Source of the DNA: Rhodospirillaceae bacterium
GTDB taxonomy: Bacteria > Pseudomonadota > Alphaproteobacteria > Rhodospirillales > Rhodospirillaceae
Direction of reading: 5' to 3'
DNA: 33,542 nt
Assembly (NCBI GenBank): GCA_009694245.1
Contig: SHVO01000018.1
Location: forward strand, 1 to 33,542
Shown: positions 26,885-33,542 of the stretch, in pieces
How positions within the stretch are numbered: position 1 is the first letter of the stretch
How the letters are laid out: every line of letters begins with the position of its first letter
Notes under the pieces: model-generated
What the model was told of the DNA's origin: nothing
What the model saw: only the letters and a program-made list of their open reading frames with translations
Database searches by the model: none
Position numbers and translations under genes: made by a program

Positions 26885-27619
26885 TCAGATTTTCATCGGC
26901 TGCCCGCCGTGCACGACGTTGCTGACCTTGCCGGGCTCAAGGCGGAAGCTGCGGCCAAAGCGCGTGAGCGTCAGCGCATGCTCGGGTCCTTCGCCAACGG
27001 CGCGAAGGCGGCGCGCGAACTCGTTGGGCGTCGCGTCCTCGGGCAAGCGGCAGGGCGCGTCAAAATCCTTGCGCCGCCGCCGCGGTCCTTGCCACGTCTG
27101 GTCGATAACGGGAAGCGGCCTGGTTACGTCGGCGAGCTGGGGCGCGAGGCGCTTCATCAGCCTGATGAGCGCCGCGAAGGTCGCGGTATCGAGGGCGAGG
27201 CGGTCCCAGGCCGGGTCGATGGCCAAGTCCTAGAAAGCCACGATCGGTCCGCTATCGACTTCCGGTTTCATTTCATGAAGCGTGACGCCGAACCGTGTGG
27301 CGCCGTCGTAGAGCGCGAAGACCGAGGGGAAAATCCCCGGGTAGGCGGGCGGCCCAGGATGAAAATTGTAAGCCGTGCCCGACAGGCGGGCGAGGACAGC
27401 CGCCGGCACGATGACGCCCGACCCGAACGAGATCAGTCGCGTGGTTTTCGAACTGTTGGCGAGCGCGTCTTCCAATTCGGACAAGGTCACGACCAAGGCC
27501 ACGTCCACGTCCCTGGGCACGTTCCCGGGCGGCGTCAGGCCTCGAAACGCCTGCGTGATCGCGGCGAAAAAATCCTTTTGGGAGAGCAGAATCAGGCGGG
27601 CCAAAGCATGTCCATTCAA
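26885..27619 (-). pseudogene. Formyltransferase-fold protein (Fmt-like) interrupted by an in-frame TAG at 27230-27232
   Basis: ORFs 27230..27619(-) and 26885..27226(-) are in the same frame, separated by TAG-GAC; joined product '...YNFHPGPPAYPGIFPSVFALYDGATRFGVTLHEMKPEVDSGPIVAF*DLAIDPAWDRLALDTATFAALIRLMKRL...'. TTG start at 27619. Confidence 0.8.
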
Positions 27620-27630
27620 GTGTTTGCCAC

Positions 27631-27659
27631 TTGAAACTTACTAGCCCACGCCCTATTAC
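27631..27659 (+). promoter_or_regulatory. Candidate sigma-70 promoter of the SUF operon
   Basis: TTGAAA (27631-27636) - 17 bp - TATTAC (27654-27659). Confidence 0.5.
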
Positions 27660-27671
27660 ACTCGGGTTAAC

Positions 27672-27688
27672 AGGACCTATTTAGTCCT
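27672..27688. promoter_or_regulatory. Candidate Rrf2/IscR-type operator upstream of the SUF regulator
   Basis: AGGAC-CTATTTA-GTCCT; GAC-N7-GTC spacing as in the type 1 IscR site (GACTRWWWYAGTC); just downstream of the candidate -10 and upstream of the ATG at 27734. Confidence 0.6.
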
Positions 27689-27733
27689 AGATCTGCTATG
27701 GTCCGGCGATGGACCGGAAAATAGTGTAAAAAC

Positions 27734-28219
27734 ATGTTTAAAGTCAATAAGTTAACTGACTACGCCACGGTCGTGCTGATCGAGATCGCGCGCGGCACTG
27801 TCGTCCGCTCCAGCCAGCATCTTTCCGAACGCACCGGGATTCCGCTGCCGACGGTGGCTAAGATCATGAAAAATTTGAATAAAGCTGGCCTGGTCTGCTC
27901 GCAGCGGGGCGCCGGCGGCGGCTATGCCCTCGGCCGCAAGCCCGCCGATATCTCGATCGCCGATGTCATCCAGGCGGTCGAAGGCCCGATCGCGCTGACC
28001 GCTTGCGCTGACACCTCCGACGAGCACTGCGGCATTGAATTGGTCTGTCCGGTCCAAGGCAAATGGAACCGCGTCAACACGGCGGTCAGGGCCGCGCTGG
28101 CCGAGGTCACGCTCGCCGACATGGCCGAAGAGGTCGCTGCCTTTGGACTTCATCCGCGCCGCGTGGCGAGCCAAGCCGCGCCCTTTGACACCGCCGCCGT
28201 TGAAGCTGGCGTGAAGTAG
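27734..28219 (+). CDS. Rrf2-family SUF system Fe-S assembly regulator
   Basis: 161 aa; 'KLTDYATVVLIEIAR...LPTVAKIMKNLNKAGLVCSQRGAGGGYALGRKP'; Cys cluster 'CADTSDEHCGIELVCPVQ'; directly upstream of sufB. Confidence 0.92.
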   Translation: MFKVNKLTDYATVVLIEIARGTVVRSSQHLSERTGIPLPTVAKIMKNLNKAGLVCSQRGAGGGYALGRKPADISIADVIQAVEGPIALTACADTSDEHCGIELVCPVQGKWNRVNTAVRAALAEVTLADMAEEVAAFGLHPRRVASQAAPFDTAAVEAGVK

Positions 28220-28228
28220 GAACGCGTC

Positions 28229-29683
<1,455 letters not shown>

Positions 29684-29706
29684 CGGCGCTTAGGAAGGGC
29701 TGTTTA

Positions 29707-30462
29707 ATGGCACTACTTGAGATCAAGAACCTCCATGCTTCCGTCGCGGGAAAGGCAATCCTGAAAGGGATCACGCTCGCTCTGGAACCGGGAACCGTGC
29801 ACGCCATCATGGGTCCCAACGGCACGGGCAAGAGCACGCTTTCCAATGTCATCGCCGGCCGCGAAGGTTACGACGTGACCGAAGGCGAGGTCTTGCTTGA
29901 CGGCAAAAATGTCCTGGCCATGAGCGCCGATGAGCGGGCGCGGGCCGGCATTTTTCTCGCATTCCAGTATCCGGTGGAAATTCCCGGGGTCACGACCTCG
30001 GCTTTTCTCAAGACCGCGCTCAACGCCAAGCGCCGCGCCGAAGGCAAGACCGAGGTCGACGCCATGGAATTTCTCAAGCTTGTGAAAGCCAAGACCGCGG
30101 CACTCGGCATGCCTTACGACATGATCAAGCGGGCACTCAATGTCGGTTTTTCAGGCGGTGAGAAGAAGCGGGCGGAAGTCCTGCAGATGACCCTTTTAGA
30201 GCCGCGTCTCGCGATTCTCGATGAAACCGATTCTGGGTTGGATATCGATGCCCTGAAAGTGGTGTCCGAAGGCGTCAACAGCTTGCGCGCCCCGGACCGC
30301 GCGTTTCTGGTCATCACCCACTATCAACGCCTGCTCGACTATATCGTGCCTGACCATGTGCACGTTTTGGCCCATGGTCGCATCGCCGCCAGCGGCGGCA
30401 AGGAACTGGCGGTGGAACTCGAGGCCGAGGGCTATGCCAAGTATCTAGACGCGGCGGCCTGA
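29707..30462 (+). CDS. sufC: Fe-S cluster assembly ATPase SufC
   Basis: [29 protein letters not shown]; Walker A '[16 protein letters not shown]', '[14 protein letters not shown]', '[17 protein letters not shown]'. Confidence 0.97.
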   Translation: MALLEIKNLHASVAGKAILKGITLALEPGTVHAIMGPNGTGKSTLSNVIAGREGYDVTEGEVLLDGKNVLAMSADERARAGIFLAFQYPVEIPGVTTSAFLKTALNAKRRAEGKTEVDAMEFLKLVKAKTAALGMPYDMIKRALNVGFSGGEKKRAEVLQMTLLEPRLAILDETDSGLDIDALKVVSEGVNSLRAPDRAFLVITHYQRLLDYIVPDHVHVLAHGRIAASGGKELAVELEAEGYAKYLDAAA

Positions 30463-30475
30463 ACCCGGTTTATCC

Positions 30476-31711
30476 ATGAAGCCTTCGGAAATCATCGATC
30501 ACCCCTTCGGCAGCGCCTATGCCATGCGTTTGGGCGCCAAGGCGCCGTGGCTCGGACATCTGCCCGGTCCGAAGACGGAAGCCTGGCGCTTCACGCCGCT
30601 CAGGACTCTGGCCAGCACGCCGTTTGTGCCCGCGAGCGCGTCCAACGATGTCGATGTGACCGAGCTACCGCGCGGCCTGCCGCTGATAGCGGGCGCGGCC
30701 CGGCTGGTGCTGGTCAACGGCGCCTACCGCGCGGACCTTTCCGACCGCGAATTCGGCCAGGGTTTGACCGTCTCCACGGCCCAGGAGTTCGCATCATCGG
30801 CGCGCTCGCCGCTCGCGCTGCTCAATGCCGCCTACGCCGCCGCCGGAATTTCGATCGATGCGGCTGGGGCCGGGCTTCGGCCGATCCACCTCATCTCAAT
30901 CGGCGCGGCCGGGGCCGAACCCTTGGCCTTTCACCCACGCCTGCGGATCACGGTTGCGCCTGCTGCGTCGCTGACCATCATCGAGTCCCATGTCGGCCTG
31001 CCCGGTCAGACTTATTTCTCCAATCCGGTGACCGAGATTGTGCTGGCGGAAAAGGCGAGCCTCAGGCGCTACGTCAGCGTCGCAGAGGACTCCGAGGCTT
31101 TTCACCTCGCGACGACCACCATATCGATCGCGGCCGGCGGCTCGCTTGAGGCTTTCCACCTTGGTCTCGGCGGCGCCTTGGTCCGCCAGGAAATCAGCGT
31201 CAGATTCGAAGGGCGCGGCGCGGCGGCGCGGCTCAATGGCGCCTATGCGCTGAGCGGGCGCGCGCATCACGATTTTACCACGGTCATGGATCACAACGTG
31301 CCGGACTGCCATTCGTCGCAAGTCTTCAAGGGCGTTGCCGACGGCGACTCTCACGGCGTCTTCCAGGGTCGCATCCATGTGGCGAGAGATTCCCAGAGGT
31401 CCGACGCCCGCCAACTGCACAAGGCGCTGTTCCTCTCGCGCGGCCCACAGATCGATTGCAAGCCGGAGCTGGAGATTTATGCCGACGATGTGCAGTGCGC
31501 CCATGGCGCCGCGACCGGCGAGATTGATCACGATCACCTGTTTTACCTGATGTCGCGCGGTATCGACCCGGCGACGGCGCGGAGCCTCTTGGTCGAGGGC
31601 TTCCTGACCGAGGCCGTGATTGAGGTCAGCGTGCCTGATGTCCAGGCGCATTTCATCGATGCCATCAGGACATGGCTTAAATCACGCGAGATCGCGCGGG
31701 GGCGGCCGTGA
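30476..31711 (+). CDS. sufD: Fe-S cluster assembly protein SufD
   Basis: 411 aa; 'KTEAWRFTPLRTL', 'FKGVADGDSHGVFQGRIHVARDSQRSDARQLHKALFLS', 'CAHGAATGEIDHDHLFYLMSRGI'. Confidence 0.96.
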   Translation: MKPSEIIDHPFGSAYAMRLGAKAPWLGHLPGPKTEAWRFTPLRTLASTPFVPASASNDVDVTELPRGLPLIAGAARLVLVNGAYRADLSDREFGQGLTVSTAQEFASSARSPLALLNAAYAAAGISIDAAGAGLRPIHLISIGAAGAEPLAFHPRLRITVAPAASLTIIESHVGLPGQTYFSNPVTEIVLAEKASLRRYVSVAEDSEAFHLATTTISIAAGGSLEAFHLGLGGALVRQEISVRFEGRGAAARLNGAYALSGRAHHDFTTVMDHNVPDCHSSQVFKGVADGDSHGVFQGRIHVARDSQRSDARQLHKALFLSRGPQIDCKPELEIYADDVQCAHGAATGEIDHDHLFYLMSRGIDPATARSLLVEGFLTEAVIEVSVPDVQAHFIDAIRTWLKSREIARGRP

Positions 31712-32964
31712 ACAATCCCATGGCGAAATCCGCGCCGGCGCAGCCCGCCTACGATGTGATGAAAGTGCGCCGGGACTTTCCGATCCTCGTGCGCGAGGTC
31801 CGCGGCAAGCCGCTGGTTTACCTCGACAGCGCGGCCTCGGCCCAGAAGCCGCGCCAAGTGATCGATGCCGTTGCCGGGGTCTATGGCCACGAGTATGCCA
31901 ATGTCCATCGCGGCACCTATTACCTGAGCGAAATCGCGACCGCGGCCTATGAAGCCGCGCGTGGAAGAGTGGCGGCATTCCTGAACGCGCCAAGCGTCAA
32001 GGAAATTGTCTTCACCAAGGGTGCGACCGAGGCCATTAACCTGGTGGCGGCGACCTGGGGCCGGCGGTTTGTTCAAGCTGGCGACGAGATCGTCCTGACC
32101 GAACTCGAACACCACTCCAATATTGTCCCCTGGCAATTGTTGCGCGAGGCGACCGGCTGCGTGCTCAGGATTGTGCCGGTGGCCCCGGACGGAAGCGTCG
32201 ATATCGGCGCGTTCGCGAAGGTCATCGGCCCAAAGACCAAGCTGGTGGCGGTCGCGCACGTCTCGAACGTCCTCGGCACGATCCTGCCGGTACGCCAGAT
32301 CGCGGAGCTGGCCCATGCCGCGGGCGCCAAGGTACTGCTCGACGGCTGCCAAGGCATTGTCCATGAACACGTCGACGTGCAGGCGCTCGGCTGTGACTTT
32401 TATGTATTCTCCGGCCACAAACTCTACGGTCCTACGGGCATCGGCGTCTTGTGGGCAAGGGCGGAACTGCTTGAGGCCATGCCGCCCTACCAGGGCGGCG
32501 GCGACATGATCGATACCGTGACCTTCGCCAAGACGACCTGGGCGCCGCCGCCGGCGAAGTTCGAGGCCGGCACGCCGCCGATCGCCGAAGCCATCGGCTT
32601 GGGCGCGGCCGTCGACTACTTGAATTCATTGGACCGGACCCTGGTGGCCGCCCATGAGGACGCGCTGTTGCGCTACGCCATGACCGCTCTGGCCCAGGTG
32701 CCCGGCGTGCGCCTTATCGGCACGGCGCGGGCCAAGACCGCCGTGCAATCCTTTGTCATGGCAGGCGCGCATCCCCACGATCTTGCGACCGTGCTCGACC
32801 GTTCGGGCGTTTGTGTGAGGGCGGGGCATCATTGCGCTCAGCCGCTGATGGATGCGCTCGGCGTAGCTGCGACCACACGCGCGTCGTTCGCGCTCTACAA
32901 CACCATGGCCGAAGTCGATGCCCTCGTAACCGCCTTGCGGCGGGCCCAGGAAATTTTGCTATGA
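31708..32964 (+). CDS. sufS: Cysteine desulfurase SufS
   Basis: 418 aa (GTG at 31708, or ATG at 31720); 'VYLDSAASAQKPRQVIDAV', 'TELEHHSNIVPWQLL', 'FYVFSGHKLYGPTGIGVLWA', 'VRAGHHCAQPLMD'. Confidence 0.96.
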   Translation: MNNPMAKSAPAQPAYDVMKVRRDFPILVREVRGKPLVYLDSAASAQKPRQVIDAVAGVYGHEYANVHRGTYYLSEIATAAYEAARGRVAAFLNAPSVKEIVFTKGATEAINLVAATWGRRFVQAGDEIVLTELEHHSNIVPWQLLREATGCVLRIVPVAPDGSVDIGAFAKVIGPKTKLVAVAHVSNVLGTILPVRQIAELAHAAGAKVLLDGCQGIVHEHVDVQALGCDFYVFSGHKLYGPTGIGVLWARAELLEAMPPYQGGGDMIDTVTFAKTTWAPPPAKFEAGTPPIAEAIGLGAAVDYLNSLDRTLVAAHEDALLRYAMTALAQVPGVRLIGTARAKTAVQSFVMAGAHPHDLATVLDRSGVCVRAGHHCAQPLMDALGVAATTRASFALYNTMAEVDALVTALRRAQEILL

Positions 32965-33461
32965 GCCTCGCCGAACCCCTCAGCGACGATCTGCGCGTGC
33001 TCTATCAGGATCTCATCCTCGATCACGGCAGGAGTCCCAGGAATTTCCGCGTGGTTGAACACCCCACCTGCAAGGCACAGGGGAACAACCCCATGTGTGG
33101 CGACCGCGTCAACGTAACGGCGCGGGTATCTCCGGCGGGCCTCTTGGAAGACATCGCATTCGAAGGCAAAGGCTGCGCGATCTCGATCGCTTCGGCTTCG
33201 ATGATGAGCGAGGCGCTGGCCGGAAAATCCGTGCCAGACGCGCATCTTTTGTATGCCACCGTCCACGCGCTGTGTACGGGCAAGATCGATGCCGACCAGG
33301 CTAAAGCCGCGGTTCCGGCCGCCATGGGCGAAAGCGTCGATAAATTAGCGTCCTTGTCGGGCGTGCGGCAATTCCCGATGCGGGTGAAATGCGCAACCTT
33401 GCCGTGGCACGCCCTGATCTCGTGTCTCGATGGCCAATCCCAGGCGACAACTGAAAAATGA
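32961..33461 (+). CDS. sufU: SUF system scaffold protein SufU / NifU-like
   Basis: Start MSLAEPLSDDLRVLYQDLILDHGRSPRNF; conserved Cys 'NNPMCGDRV', 'GKGCAISIASASMMSEAL', 'RVKCATLPWHAL'; ATGA overlap with sufS. Confidence 0.94.
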   Translation: MSLAEPLSDDLRVLYQDLILDHGRSPRNFRVVEHPTCKAQGNNPMCGDRVNVTARVSPAGLLEDIAFEGKGCAISIASASMMSEALAGKSVPDAHLLYATVHALCTGKIDADQAKAAVPAAMGESVDKLASLSGVRQFPMRVKCATLPWHALISCLDGQSQATTEK

Positions 33462-33512
33462 CCCGGATTTTGTTAGGTAACGCACGATGACACAACGCGA
33501 GAGGACCAGGCC

Positions 33513-33542
33513 ATGATGCCCCCCTATGAAATGCCGGCCGGG
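33513..33542 (+). CDS. Start of a downstream gene, truncated at the window edge (MMPPYEMPAG...)
   Basis: ATG ATG CCC CCC TAT GAA ATG CCG GCC GGG open to the window end; gagagg upstream; position suggests a further SUF-associated gene. Confidence 0.4.
   Translation, partial: MMPPYEMPAG

Noticed and set aside
27230-27232. Amber codon as evidence of pyrrolysine or recoded genetic code
   Set aside because: Several neighbouring genes terminate normally with TAG, and no pylT-like or suppressor gene is visible in the window.

Overview
This 33.5 kb window is GC-rich and looks alphaproteobacterial, judged from gene content and codon bias rather than any search. It is densely coding, mostly with recognisable chromosomal genes. 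In order: rlmJ(-); a GH17-GT2 fused beta-glucan synthase (NdvB-like, +); a DUF3445 protein(-); an orphan peptide-type SBP(-); a Tat-signal DUF885 protein(+); GNAT(-); cysK-like cysteine synthase(-); an alpha/beta hydrolase(+); a class V aminotransferase(+); a hairpin cluster; a 22-aa lysine-only-type microprotein(-, absent from the ORF track); a 0.7 kb gene-poor stretch; AI-2E transporter + small membrane protein(-); SapC(-); AlkA-like glycosylase(-); yaaA(-); an OmpR-type response regulator + sensor kinase(+); MFS(+); a small membrane protein(+); an ECF sigma factor(+); zur-znuC-znuB(-) divergent from znuA(+) across a Zur-box-like palindrome; a formyltransferase-like gene(-) broken by an in-frame amber codon; and a SUF Fe-S operon (Rrf2 regulator-sufBCDS-sufU, +) running off the right edge. 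No CRISPR array, rRNA, tRNA, phage or transposase gene was recognised. I see no clearly new multi-gene system. The most interesting items are: (1) a 42-bp palindrome-containing unit, tandemly duplicated in frame inside the DNA-binding domain of Zur; (2) the 22-aa, 14-lysine ORF with a good Shine-Dalgarno; (3) the amber-interrupted formyltransferase; (4) several large palindromic intergenic elements; (5) a His-rich tail on ZnuC rather than in ZnuA; (6) an IscR/Rrf2-type operator and promoter ahead of the SUF operon.
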